Shown piece after piece: positions 22,346 through 34,960 of a DNA stretch of 64,000 nt (position 1 is its first letter; each line of letters starts with the position of its first letter). The position numbers were made by a program, and so were the translations under genes. A model generated the notes under the pieces. It searched no databases. It saw only the letters and a program-made list of their open reading frames with translations, and was not told the DNA's origin. The stretch comes from Ectobius pallidus (Eukaryota > Arthropoda > Insecta > Blattodea > Ectobiidae): assembly GCA_964059195.1 (NCBI GenBank), contig CAXKWD010000005.1:150007265-150071264 (forward strand), read 5' to 3'.

Positions 22346-25300
22346 TATGCATGTAGGCACATCGCAACATTTCAATACGTGAAGAAAGTGTCTTACAGAA
22401 ATAAAATGTCGAGAATTTTAAATTTATTTATTCATTTATGTATTTATTTATTATAAACAACGTTTCTACCAAGAAATGAATGCTTCCCGCTAGAAAATGT
22501 TACGATTTTAATTCCTAGCAGGTAGGCATGTATTAAAGTAACTCATATCCACGTCAGTAGAAACTGTTGTGTTTTTAGGAATCCACCTACTTTACTTTTG
22601 TAGCAATTCACATATCAAATTGTAGGAGTTCACTTATCAAAATCGTACAAACAGCAACTTTGTAAAAACTCCTTTAACCCGAATATTTGCGATTGAATTC
22701 GGTAAAGAATAAAGGGGTGAATTCAATATGAGCTTGGAAATTTGTTCATAGGCCTCCTTACATTTTTAAATCTTCTGTTTTCGATGAAACATGGCTTGTT
22801 TTTTTTTCAGCCTTATAAGAATGAGCCAAAATATAACATTTGAACTCGATCAAGATTAGTAAGTGAATTTGTTGATTGCGTACACTAAAAAAGATTTTTA
22901 AAACGCTTAGATTTTGATCAAGCATGAGGATGGAGGCCTAAATAATCAGGCTATTCCTACTTTTTTGGGATTAAATTAGTAAGGCCAAAGGATTAAATCA
23001 ATAACAGCCTTGGAATTTATGTTCAATCAAATGATGCAAGCCGCTCACTTTTGATTAAACGTGCCATGTGATTTGTTTAAAATTTATGAATCAATCTATC
23101 TATTTTAAAATAGTATAACCTCAACTTTGAAGTTCGTGCTTAACTGAAAAGTCAAATTTTTTATTTTGATTAAACATTGACTTGGCGTTTGGAACCTTAC
23201 ATATCATTTTTATTTTTTTATGATGTAAATCGGTTAATTTTAGAATTGAAATTTCCACTTCAAAATATGGTGTATAGGCCTACTCTAATGAACCTTCTTA
23301 TGCAAATTTACTAAAAGAGTTTCACACAAAAAGCCTGTATGCTAGAAGGTAATATATTGGCATTCCTTTATAAATTAGTGAAAGCTGGTATTGGCGATAG
23401 TCATCTGCTTAGTAAAGTTAATTGTTGTCTCCCTAAAAGAAGGACAAGAATTTTCTTCCACACAAACAAATGCAAAACAGATATAAACAAAGTGTTCTTT
23501 AAATTATTAATAGGCTATTAATAAACGAACGAATGCAAACTATTTTTAATTGGAGAACAATTCTAAGTACTATAACCACTGTGGATGTGATACCTGAGGG
23601 TAAAAACCTAACGTTTTTATTTAAAATTAATTGTTTGCTACTGTTATTCTCATTGCATTCATTGTTCATGCAACCAATTAAACAATTCCCAAAACCTTAT
23701 CCCTTCAAATGTATCTCATCTATTCACTGGAAACAAGAGAATGTAATATTATTGCAGCAGTCTGCCTCGTGGGGCGTCCGAAGGGAGCAAAAAAAATGAT
23801 TCCCCTTCTCCTGAAGCAAGTATTCTCAATTCAGGAGACAATACATTCAATAGGTGGTTTTCATTAACATGATTTCAATGCGTTATTTTATGCTTTCTCT
23901 TCGGCATGATTGGCAGTAAAAGCACGTTGCTTACATTTTGCTCTTGGGAAGACCAAAGGCCTATTGATATTTAATTCTGTTTTATACATCATTTATTCAA
24001 TATTTCATTATTCTTTAGAGGAAATCACGCAACAAATATACTGGAATACAAATAAAATCGTATACACTTTGCATATTTTTCGTCACTAATAGAACCAAAA
24101 ATTTTAATAATAGACTTAGTTATTTATAAAATGTATATGTAATATTAAATAAGCTGCAAGTTTTCCACCTTAACAAATGACATACACAAATTTTAAAAGG
24201 ATATTTAAGCACCTAGGGAAAACAATTTAATACGATAAGCTAAAACTTAGACGTATGCAATTTGCAATACCATCTGCAAAAGGTTGCTGAAACGAACTTT
24301 GTGTAACAATAGTTCAACTTCCACTAATTACTGCCAAAAGACAATATATACAAAACAAGTTTATATTTTATTTAGACGTAGGCTGTTATCCAAATGTTTA
24401 ATCTGATTCTATATATTGGTTATATTAAAGTTATATTGTTTACAAACATAGAATACACTGTTAAATACTAAAACAGTATATGAATATGTACTGTATGGCC
24501 AACAATACCACTATTATAAACAAAACTATTTCAGAAGACACTTTGAATAACGTAAATGAAATACGAAAAATGTTTCAAAAAGGTGTAAAGTAATTTGGGA
24601 ATCTTATAGCCTAATGGGCTTCCTTGCAAAACATGTATTGTTAACACTTGAAAAAATTATCAGTTAGAAATCTTAATGACTAGAATCCTAATGATAATAG
24701 AATAACTATTTCCTCGCATCTTTCAGGTACTATTGAAATCTTAGCTAACACAAAGCATAATACAGATTATGCTAAAAATATTCATTTTCTTTGCTTCATA
24801 TCACAACTCCAAATACACGACAGATGCACAGAAAAGGATTGTCAGACAAACAGTGCACATATGGAAACTCTATTTTAGAACATACGTAGGCTAATTACAG
24901 TCCTTGAAATCGGAAAAATTGTTTAAAAATATACAAAGTTGCTTGGGAATTTTATAAAGCGCTTTCTGGTAAAATAAATTTTCGTATCACTTGAATTTAC
25001 TTTCAATTAGCAATAAGGCATTAGTGAAGATACAGTAACATATCTGAAGAATGGATGGCACACCATCATGGCTCAGTTTGGAGCAATCTCACTACTGCTA
25101 GGCAGGCTCGGTCCATAATCGAAGGGCGAATGGCAGGATATTGCTAGCTTTTAATCGCATACAACTTAAGGTTCCCCTAAATATTCTCTTCAATATTGAC
25201 GCTCTATATTGAAGCTGCACCAATATGCTCCAAAAAGCATAAATATTTTCACCAGTAGCCTACTCATTCTGGCAAAAAATATTTGTGCTGCTGATCGGGG

Positions 25301-26587
25301 CTGTTTCAGTGTTTGTTTGTTTGTTTTGTTTTTTTAAAATTTCGGTATGTTTTCCAGTTCTGGTTTGGGTTTTCTAACATTGACTTTTTCACTATGCTAA
25401 AAATAAAAAAATAAAAGAGGAAGACAAATAGACGCTGGTTCAAAGAGTGGTACATTTGTTTAATGTTTTGCGTTCTACAGAACCGAACGAATACAAAAAA
25501 TTACTTCGCAGTCTCACAAACAACTGATATTGAAGGAAATATCGACAATAAATCTCCTAGACGTTCACACAGTTCTTCAATATCGCCAGAAAATATGATT
25601 TTCTATCAATATCCGACATTTTCTCTTAGGTTCGGATAGACTGAGGCCAGAGGATATATGATGAGATATTAATTATTGTACCAAGAAAATTACAAAAGTG
25701 TCTACTCTATCGATGCTTGTCATTTTAAAAGTAGACATCTTAAAAACACAATAACACTTTTTGATTGGAGGTATATGTAGACATATAGACGGTGCTGCTA
25801 AATATATATATATATGAACTGATTTCTTTCTCTATAAAAAGAGAGAGGAAAGACAATTCAGAATCATCAAAATACGTTTCTTCTGCCAGAGGAAATAAAA
25901 CAAAGGAATCCGAGACTAATCCTGTCCTTCTTGGAGGCAAAGAAACTTGGATAAATTACGCAATAAGAGGGGGCAAAATGGGCCCAACTAAGTAGCCTGC
26001 ATGTATGAGACTGAAAGGGCTTGACCTATTTATTTTCATTCAATCATTTATTCAACGTATCTGAGCATAAAATTCAAAATATTCGCATCTTTTAAATTGT
26101 AATTGAATTTTATCGAACACAACGAGTAAGAAAATTCGTATAAAAATGCATGGCTTTGAAAAACACTTCCTGTGCTTCATATTACAAGAACTATTGAACG
26201 AGCGATAAGTTACATAGAATAGGGTTGGACAGTTAGACAACGTCCATATGGGCAACAGGTTAAAACTTAATACTTGAACTCAGTAATTGAAAATTCAACG
26301 CAAGGAAATGCAGGTAATTATCATGTTTAAAGAAAATGATGTATGCCAGAAGGAGAAGACCTTCCTTTTGGGTAAACCGCAAATAACTAATGCAGCCATT
26401 TGATTGTATACCTACTAGGTATATGTTTGTTTTGTTATACATCGAAAATCCCCCACAAAACATTTTCTGATGAAATAACCCTTCTGTTGAATTGACTTAC
26501 CAGCAAGTAGCCTGGCCTGTATATTAACATCAGTATTATTGCAACACACAAATTGTTTGCGATATTATAACCTCAAATAATCGCCAT
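22346..26587. other. Long stretch without recognisable genes
   Basis: About 4.2 kb, mostly AT-rich. Open frames at 23339-23521 and 23533-23799 (60 and 88 codons) have no recognisable motif, splice context or codon signal. At 25070-25160 a GC-richer patch (CTAGGCAGGCTCGGTCCATA) may be repeat-derived. Nothing here can be named with confidence. Confidence 0.4.
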
Positions 26588-26627
26588 ATTTAAAGCACTG
26601 CCTTCTAAACTGTATTAATCGTGTATA

Positions 26628-27066
26628 CACTGCCTGTCCTATACGGCTAATTTTGCGTACTCGGCGACATTACAGATGGCAGCACCTTTCACACCCAGAC
26701 TGCTTCTTGTTTTTTGCTACGACATTGTTGATTATGTAGTGCTGTCACCGCCGTCTCATAATCACTGCCTTCTAAACTGTATTACTCCTCGAGACGGCGG
26801 TGCTCATAATATAGTCTATCAATACGTCTAATTAATTTACATTTATTTTAATTATTGCTCCAAAATTCCATTTCAAGGTAAGTGTCAAATACTGGAATAA
26901 TATTACGTTCTAAACAAATAACACAAGTATCTGTGTCTGTTTAATGCTTATTTTGATTAGTGATTGCTGCAATCTGGGTGTGAACTGTGTCGCCTCTACT
27001 GGATAAATTAGACAATTTAACAATACTCTGAACTCCATGTTAAAATAAAGCATAGGACAGGCAGTG
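26628..27066. mobile_element. TA-target (Tc1/mariner or pogo-like) MITE
   Basis: Perfect 15-bp terminal inverted repeats, CACTGCCTGTCCTAT at 26628-26642 and its complement at 27052-27066, are bordered by TA on both sides. The inverted similarity resumes further in: GGCGACATTACAG...TTCACACCCAGA on the left against the complement of TCTGGGTGTGAACTGTGTCGCC on the right. TA duplication plus long imperfect inverted ends fits a Tc1/mariner-superfamily MITE. It contains no coding frame. It carries mini-element copy 2 in its middle and lies within mini-element copy 1. Confidence 0.8.
26763..26802. mobile_element. Mini-element copy 2, 40 bp, perfect 8-bp TSD
   Basis: Forty bases from CACTGCCTTCTAAACTG to GAGACGGCGGTG, flanked by the identical 8-mer CTCATAAT (26755-26762 and 26803-26810). 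The first 22 bases are identical to copy 1, and both end AGACGGCGGTG. Just upstream, CACCGCCGTCTC (26746-26757) is a perfect complement of the right end. This makes an alternative 57-bp inverted-repeat unit, or the remains of a third end in opposite orientation. Confidence 0.75.
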
Positions 27067-27179
27067 TAATTCTCAGACGGCGGTGATTTAAAGCAATGGA
27101 TTATAATGCATAGATGTTCAAATGTTTTATTATACTGTGATGTCTCTAGCGTAACGTTCTATAATCGACATCTATCTTT

Positions 27180-27600
27180 TCCCCTCATAAAAGTGGTCTA
27201 TGAGAAGTGTTTATCCGTCTGTCTGCGATGCCCAGCCGATTCTATGACGCGCAGAGATCTGAAGTTTTTAACATAGGTGGACTGAAGCCGGATTTTTCAT
27301 TTTCGCTTTCTTTCCCAAGTTATGAGCGAAAAAATGGCAGAAAACGTAATTTCTTTCACTAACAAAACACCAATTTTCGGTAAAATACTTCAATTGTAAA
27401 ATGAATTGCGGGTGGCCTTTCTCTGCAGCCATCACAAGTGGGAAAGAAGAGAATGGGCGAAATAGATTTTTTAATATAAAGCATCGCTTTGGTTTGTTAG
27501 CCCGTTCTGATTGATTTGTTTATAGTATTATGAGATGCAGAGATATGATTTTTTTACATAGGCCTAGCTGGACGGAAAGGGGATAACGAATGTAGACCTA
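27180..27600 (+). repeat. Possible repeat with internal duplication
   Basis: GCGCAGAGATCTGA with TTTTTAACATAGGTGG (about 27248-27282) and GATGCAGAGATATGA with TTTTTTTACATAGGCC (about 27534-27563) are two diverged copies of one motif about 285 bp apart. Each is followed by a GAC(T/G)GAA-type string. The 41.6-42.3 kb block shows a similar spacing, but no close match was seen. Confidence 0.35.
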
Positions 27601-27656
27601 AACGAGAAAGCTTTGAACGATTTTTACGGAACAGGCATTAATGCCTAATCCCTGCA

Positions 27657-27680
27657 AGGATGATGATGATGATGATGATT
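27657..27680. repeat. (GAT)n microsatellite
   Basis: Six to seven GAT units. It may be the tail of a lost retroposon, as with the (GAT)n at 17381. Confidence 0.8.
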
Positions 27681-28477
27681 CCAGAATAAAATAGTGCACT
27701 GCAACAAAGGTGACGTATGGAAAAGTAACTGCCTTATGTGACATGATTAGGATATAAAGAAAGAGTCTTTACAATTTTTGTAGGAAGCAAACCTAATGAA
27801 GCGTGTTTCGATAAAGATAGAGTGCATCAGGTCTGCGATTGGCTGATTTTAGACTATTTCAAATCGAAAGAAAGACGTATGAGCAAATTAGTCAACATAA
27901 TTCGTCAAGCATATTATTATGATTATGTGCAGTGTCATAAACAATCAGTGCAGAATTTGTGGTGCATGTGAGTGATTACGCCTGGTGTAGACAGAGTACT
28001 TTTACAGTGATATATGTGATCTAAACCTCAGTGAGTTTCGACATTATGTTCGAAGCTAATCGAATGCAATGTTATTACTTTCAGTTAATTGAGTGGCATA
28101 ATAACTTTATGAACTGACACATAACTTACGGCTGATTGAAGCAAATTTGTTCCTGTGGCAGGGAATTTCAAAACTGAAACAGAGCTACTTTGTACTTCAA
28201 AATGACACAGGCTCGTGTATTATTATGAATCAGCGCTTAGAAACATTAGAAGGCTTACCTGTTGTCCAAATCTCGTTAACTGAAGATCCGTATAATCCGA
28301 CGTACCGGTATATTCCTCCATATCTATTATATTATTTATGTTTTTATCTGTTCCCTTCATGGTGTAATTTTTAGGCTATATTGTATGTGTTTCTTGTTTC
28401 TTGTTTCTGTTTGTTTTAGTAATAGTATTAGTTTAAATATATTTAGTATTACATTAAATATATTATTAGTATTGTAA

Positions 28478-28557
28478 AACTGGTGTAATTAGTATAAGGG
28501 AATATTGTAATTGGGCAATGAGCTTGTTATATTCTCAACATAATAAATAAATAAATG
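28478..28557 (+). repeat. Retroposon 3' end with AAAT tail, + copy
   Basis: AACTGGTGTAATTAGTATAA, GGAATATTGTAATTGGGCAA and ATAATAAATAAATAAATG match the reverse complement of 45065-45153. The arrangement (conserved 3' block, then tandem AAAT) and its presence in both orientations fit a non-LTR or SINE 3' end. GAATAT...ATATTC inside it can pair. Confidence 0.65.
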
Positions 28558-28618
28558 AAATATTTAATGCTAAGTTTCCTTTCGGGTTTCTTTATCAATT
28601 ACGGTTTACATTTTTCCA

Positions 28619-28619
<1 letters not shown>

Positions 28620-28655
<36 letters not shown>
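28620..28655. repeat. (ATT)n microsatellite
   Basis: About eleven ATT units. Confidence 0.9.
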
Positions 28656-28658
<3 letters not shown>

Positions 28659-28659
28659 T

Positions 28660-29539
28660 ATTATATCATCTGGTCGAGTCCAGAAATGGATATAAATACA
28701 TCAAACAAAACTACAGAATATTCTTAAAAAAAATCGACAACTAATTTTATCCAATAGAAGCTAATTAAAAAAAAAATAAGAAGCGTGATTATAATTTTTC
28801 GTGTATTTTTAGAAATGAGCGAAGGATAGGCCTACAACATTTATATATTGCTCTACGCATTCTGTTAACTACTGTAAATATGTAATTTCTTTGTCCCATC
28901 ATTGTAGTACCTCTAAATATTTAACTTTATCGGCGTTAGGAATGAAGGGGGTTACCAAACTACTAGAATTTGAAAATTATCTAGGAATGTTATACTTAAA
29001 TCAGGGAATTACTTGATACAGTGGACGCTTGGATAATATGGCCGTAGTTGTGATATATATACCATTCTTGCAGTAAATAATGCACAATGTAATTTTAAAT
29101 TACACATAATAACATTTATATTATTTCCTTTATTATAGCCTACCGAAATTTGAAACTAAAAATATTATAAACTCATTAGTTTGTGCGTGGCTAAATAAGC
29201 CAGAGTATTCTCGAGTAATTTTCAATTCACTAGGATAAGTTGTCAGTAGACTTCTTGCACCCATAAGACTAGTAGGCTACAGAGTTCGAAAGTCATTCCA
29301 AGATTTTACAAAAAGAAAACTTATTTAAATTTGGGTATATTATCGGAAGAAAAGGCGAAGATCAAGACTTTTTTGCAGGCTTTTTAGTCTTGCCCCTTCC
29401 CTGTCATTTCTACACACCATACACCATATTTACTTTAAACAATCTTCTCTAAGTGGGTCAATTAAATATGTTTTTCTTTTAATCACATTTTAACGGCAAT
29501 GAGTAGAACCATGTCCATGTCGTAGTGAATTTATATCAG
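28660..29539. other. No gene recognised
   Basis: AT-rich. TACAGTGGACGCTTGGATAA at 29018 looks like the end of a pogo-type element, but no inverted partner was found. Confidence 0.35.
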
Positions 29540-29845
29540 GGTTTTGTGGTTCCCGTATGTTACCTGACCGTCATCTTCAACCTATCCATGTTTTGTTCGC
29601 AATGAGTAGTATGTGCGCGACTGGTGGGTCTCGTCCTATGTGTTCGTGTTGTCTCAGAGGTGGCCTCAGCATTGAGCTGATCACTCATTCATGAAGGCTC
29701 TCCATGTCTTTGTCTAGTGAAAAAAATATACATGTGATCCAAAGGCAATGCCTCTCCCGAGAGGTCGCGGTCCTGTAGGGCCCGAGCGGCTTGCGTCACA
29801 TAAACGTCCATACAGCGGGAGAAGTTAAGAGAAGAAGTATAAAAT
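29540..29845 (+). mobile_element. Family G retroposon, third copy
   Basis: Colinear with 7281-7682: TTGTGGTTCCCGTA, TCTCGTCCTATGTGTTCG, GCATTGAGCTGATCACTCAT, TTTGTCTAGTGAAAA, GGGCCCGAGCGGCTTGCGTC, then a short AGAAGAAG tail. The 3' G block is more diverged than in the 1.9 and 7.3 kb copies. A weak AATTTAT flank on both sides is too short to call a target duplication. Confidence 0.7.
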
Positions 29846-29849
29846 TTAT

Positions 29850-32800
29850 CTGTTTTTCCTAAAAATGTTGTAAACCCGCCACGACCCTACAAAATTCTCA
29901 GGTGCTAACGAAAGTATAAAAACTTATATAAAGTAGGCCTACTAACTACCTATGCCCAAATAAAAGTTTTCCTCTTAGTATAATATAATGTACAGAATTC
30001 ACTTCACGTAAATTGTTTGTAAAAATGAAGAGAATACCTTCCCCAAAGGATATAAAACCCAAATAAAATCTTATTAATCCGCTCGTATAATTTCCTTCAC
30101 CCTAAGTATGAGTAATACACTTTCTCACCTCACAATCGGGAATAAAAGGCAGTATTACAAAGACCGCGTATTCAGTTGTTTCAACCTGATGCAAAGCTTC
30201 ATTGTTCAAGGCAAGACTGAGTTTCTACAAACAGTTGGTGCTTATAACTATCCTTTAGATCCTTTTTTTTTTTTTAGAAAAAAAGTTTCAAATTAAAGTT
30301 TTAGCTCTTAGAATAAGCACCTCGTGTACAAAATTAAAAAAAAATCGTTTGTGCCAATTAGAGAAAATCGCTAAAAACGAAATTTCTTTATGTAAAATGG
30401 TATTAAACGTTAAGAGAAAGTCTTAGCCAATCTTCCTGTCACATCACCAAAAGATACCTAGCAAATAAAAAAAAATGTTTTCATACGGTTTTTCATTCTG
30501 GAGCTAGGCTTTTCACAGACACATACATATGCATGTTTTTGAAAGTAGTGTTTCTGAATGCAGGGAAACCTCAAAACGTATATTCATGTTAAAAAATCAA
30601 CTTCGAATTTCAGGGGCGAATACAATACATTTTCTTTACTCATGATATGTATAGCACGCGTAGAAGAAGTGAAAAAGTTTGGAATCAGAGGCCTGTGGGA
30701 AACACAGTTCGCTGTAAGCCCCCTGCTCACATGCAAGTAAAGACTTATAACCAGCGAACATGTCATATGTGAAAATATATAAGCATGAGGCATAAAAGTT
30801 TCACGGTTGGTATGCTTTGCTTTCTGTGATTATTCAGGAGATCCAACTGGCCGTGAAATGTAATTAGCTTGAACCCCTTGACAGTGCACCCCGCTGTTTT
30901 AACATGTTCGCGTGCCTACTGAATACCCTATACGCTTATCTCTTCAGCCTTATCGTCATGTCAACATTTAAGTACTAAAGCATAGCATTTAGTTTCGCTT
31001 CCATACACATACAAACAATTATACAATTAGGGTGGTAAACTTAACTACTAAACTCACACCGACGTGACGATGTACAGTAATTGTACACTGACATTTTAAT
31101 ATGTATGCAGATAACTACAGTAATGTGACTGAAATCTTAATACTCGTATAGCGTATCACTAAGTGCAAAGCAGAACTTGAACACGATCATGTAGGCCTAG
31201 GAGAAATATAACACAGCCCAACAAAAAATAACTTTTTGTTTGGTGTCTCAGATGTTTTACTGGATTTTGGCTATACTTAGTGTGCTTATTCCAAATATGT
31301 AAACAGTTTTTCTCTATCAGCTCTACTTTTATATAGAGTGCCATTAACTTATAACCTCTTTCGCGAAACAAAATCTTGCTTGATAACATAGCTAGTCAAG
31401 GTTCTTGACCATACTTTGGACACGTTGGAAGAAAACTTGTACGAAGTACAGAAAAACTAAAAGCTGGATTATTTTTTGGCCCTCAAATTGACAGCTCATA
31501 AGTCATAAACGACCGTACAATATGTGATAATATAAATTTTTTGAAGGACCCCATGTTATATTGATATTGTAATGTTAATGTAATGTTAGTGTGTTGTTTT
31601 TTTCTTCACATGATTTAGAAGGTAAAAATACGCACTTTTTTTGTTTATATCAAACGTAAAATGGGATCATATCCATAATGGTAATACCATATCTCACAAA
31701 ACTAAAGCTGACAGGGCAAAACTAATGGCACATTTGGCATCAGCAACATAAATATACCCAAGAATAAGTATAAATTCTAAGGCACCAAAATGGCTGTTGG
31801 TCTGTGTAATTGATGACTTACAGCTTTTGGTGGTTTTCATAGGTGAGAAATAGGTGAAATTCATTATTTTTTTCTCAGCAAAGATTCATAATGTAACATT
31901 GTAATCTGACATGCGCTTTATTGACTACTTCTACAATTGCAAATTATTTTCAAAATTAATCAAACTTTTACACTTAAGGGCAATTATCGTTTCAAAATGG
32001 CAGCCACGTTTCATGCGCCTGATATTCAAGAGAATCTCTCATTTGAAAGAGAAAATGTCAACTTCATAAAAGAATATTTTCTCCCAGATCAATGAAACTA
32101 GAGGTGGAGCTGTAAGTTCGCAGAAGAAAATTAATAAATTTTTACGTTTTTTAAAAAATCCAAGCCATCAGAATGGTTTTACAGAGGATGTCGGAATTCA
32201 TCTCTCCACCAATTGAAAGAAACTACTCGTATTTAGTAGACTTTGTGGCGTACAAAATTGATGGAAAGGCAGATTTTAAATAAAACCTGAGCAGTGGAAA
32301 TTCATGAAGCCGAACAAAAATAGTCACCTCGCTTTATAATTTCTTCAGCCATAGGTCATCTTTATTGTACACATATAGGACATCTTAGCATAACTTACCA
32401 ATAAAGGTAAACTTCTATTCAATTCAAAATCAGTAATTACTATTACTAGTAATAATTTTCAGTCCCCTCCAAAAAAAAACACTTCAAAGAATTTACTTAT
32501 TTTTATTCAACTGACCAATTGACTTTATAACACCAAAAATACGAAAAGGTAAAATTTGCAGTCTTGAGAGTATGAACACGTTTTTGTTCAGAAACATTAC
32601 ATTTTCACTTACAAACTAAGAAGAAATATGGCGGTTGTGTCCCTTCAGGCCATCACATCACTACTTGAAAAATTATTTGGTTCAAGTGGTGTAAATAATA
32701 GTGTAACTTTTAAAAATTATACTAGCTGGTTATACGTTTACATATGATGTGTTATAATGAACATTGGTAGAGTTTTGAAAAGTTTGCCAAATTTTTAGGA

Positions 32801-34892
32801 AAAATGAACCAACTTAATGTAACTTCATAATTACGGTCTTCTTTTGAAAAAGTTTGTAGTGTGTATGAAAAAATATCTAGCCTAATGATTCAGTGATTCA
32901 TTTTTAGCGTGCTTTGCGGGTATTTCATATAATTGCAAACACAGCTATTCAAATATTAAATTTTAATTAGCACGTGGTAAAGAAATTAGATAGCATTTTT
33001 GCAACTAAACACAATTACAAGAAAAAGCTTTCACCAGTTTCCATTTCTTGAAGAATTATCTTACATATCTCTAAATAGCTCAAAAACTGCCTTGAAGAAA
33101 AATGATATTAATGCAGCAGGAGCCACGAATATAAAATGTTTTACTCTCTGTATTCATTTATTGCTTCAACAACTGCAAAAACTAAGGATCACTAAAGAAG
33201 AAACCAAACATCTAACTGAAAGCATCATTGTTGATTCAGTATCCATCTTGAATCACCATATTTAAGCCAACAAGTAATTGTGAGCTTCTGTAAGTAAGAG
33301 TAAGGATACACTGTTTATATTCATGTACGCCATGTATTTAATAATTTCATTGTCTTGTTAGATGGAATTGATAACTGTGCCCTACGGCAACTTGCGAAGA
33401 GGCAAGCAGCTTCATTTATGTTTATAATAAATTATTTTTTTCTTAGTTTACAGCAACCAATATTTTAAACAAAATTCTTAAGCAATTTTTTAAGCATGAC
33501 TTGAAAATTATATAATTTAGTAGCTTAATAATTTAATAAATAATTTATAATATCTATTTTTATTTATATAATTTAATAAATAATTCATAATTAATTAAAT
33601 TCACATTATACATTATACCTAACACTTATTACTTTGTATTATACACTGACTTCGTGCATAGTCAGTAGTAAACATTATGTAATAATGTACAATGTCAAGA
33701 ACTTACATTTTTATTTATCGTATTACTTTTATGTAAATGACGCATAAGTAAACTTTAGTTTTTAAGTTCTTGATATTATATATTAATACATAATTTTTAC
33801 TACTGACTATTTACGAAGCCTGTATACCTAATATAATGTAATAAGTTTTATGTAATGTAAAGAAAGGTATACTGTGCATTTTTTTAACTAAGACAATTAT
33901 GTTCGAGGGTACAACGTTGTATATGAAAACAATAATATTACGAAACCTTTAATGCAGTGCAGTTCATTAATGATTAATCTATACTGATAAATACCTTTGC
34001 TTCCAAAATGAATTTACGTTTTAACTAACTTCACAATACATCAAAGAAAAATCAACATCATTTTATCTAAAAACAAATATGCATTTAAATAATTTCACAC
34101 CACTCTTCTGTCTACTTCGCACCCAGGGCACAGGTTGTATAACCACCCTTTGATTTTGTTTAATTTTACCCACACCTTCACCAAATTTATTGTTTGTAGG
34201 TGTAAATTTGAGTTTTTCCAAGAATCAACCAATATTGTTCTGACAGTGTTTATTATCGCGAGTAATCCAATCACTACCTAGGCTTCATAACATAAATTTA
34301 AAAATTGTTTCTATAAAATAAAAGTAGGCTTAATTACGTTTTGGCAAAAAATTCAAGATTGCTGTTGTAACTTAATCAACAAGAAATTGTTAGAAGCTCT
34401 AAAATATTTATAATATGCAGTATAGTCAATCTTTGAAATTTTACAAAAAATATTTTACATATTTGGTAATTTTAAATGATTTACATTTAATTATGTTCAT
34501 ATGAATGTGTATTACAGTTGTATTAAAAACAATATTTTTAGAACAAAAACTATATTTTATTGCTTATACCTACTTTATAATGTAAATCTGAACCCAGTCT
34601 AACATTTTTCATTGTTTCAAGTTTCATTCTTTTAAATTCAATTAGCACAAAGTTTATTTTAAAAAAATCGCCCATTCTATGTTTGACCATTTTCAAATCA
34701 AGGCCTGCCTACATAAACAATTATTTCGTTTTTTCGAAAGCAGGTATTGATAATCACAGAAAAACTTTATACCACTCAGTCCAAATAAGTATTAAAAACT
34801 AGTCATCGAATTAACGTGAAAGGAGCAAAATGTAAGAGTTCTAGTACGGAATGACCAGTTTTCTTCTTAGAAATAATAATAAAGAGGCCAAT
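29850..34892. other. Five kilobases without recognisable genes
   Basis: AT-rich throughout. Frames at 30108-30296, 30558-30740 and 32999-33265 (62, 60 and 88 codons) have no domain. The last is the least repetitive in content, but nothing around it looks like splice sites. A GCAACTTGCGAAGAGGCAAG patch near 33389 can form a CTTGC/GCAAG hairpin. Two TAGGCCTA octamers are present. Confidence 0.4.
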
Positions 34893-34960
34893 TCGTGCTA
34901 CACGCGCCGAGCAGGGGCGCCAGGCGGCAAGGCGGACCCCAAACCGCCTTTGTGTTGTAT
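34893..34960. other. GC-rich patch with hairpin
   Basis: About 65 bases of clearly GC-rich DNA: CACGCGCCGAGCAGGGGCGC, then CAGGCGGC and AAGGCGG...CCGCCTT (a perfect 7-bp stem with a 7-base loop). The flanks are AT-rich. It could be the edge of a DNA transposon (CAGGGGCG resembles hAT ends) or a foreign fragment. No partner end was found. Confidence 0.5.

Larger units (their letters stand above)
26588..27093. mobile_element. Mini-element copy 1, interrupted by a MITE, 8-bp TSD
   Basis: The left piece 26596-26627 starts CACTGCCTTCTAAACTG and the right piece 27069-27085 ends CAGACGGCGGTG. Together they form a 49-bp element whose ends are inverted repeats of CAC(T/C)GCC(T/G)TCT type. The outer flanks are identical 8-mers, ATTTAAAG (26588-26595 and 27086-27093). 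The interruption is a TA-flanked MITE at 26628-27066. An 8-bp duplication suggests a hAT-like transposase. At about 49 bp it is far shorter than usual MITEs. Confidence 0.75.

Noticed and set aside
29018..29045. TACAGTGGACGCTTGGATAA as a DNA-transposon end
   Set aside because: No inverted partner or second TA-flanked end within several kilobases.
32999..33265. 88-codon frame of ordinary amino-acid composition
   Set aside because: It starts at an ATG but shows no domain, no neighbouring exon signals and no codon evidence. It is possible but unsupported.
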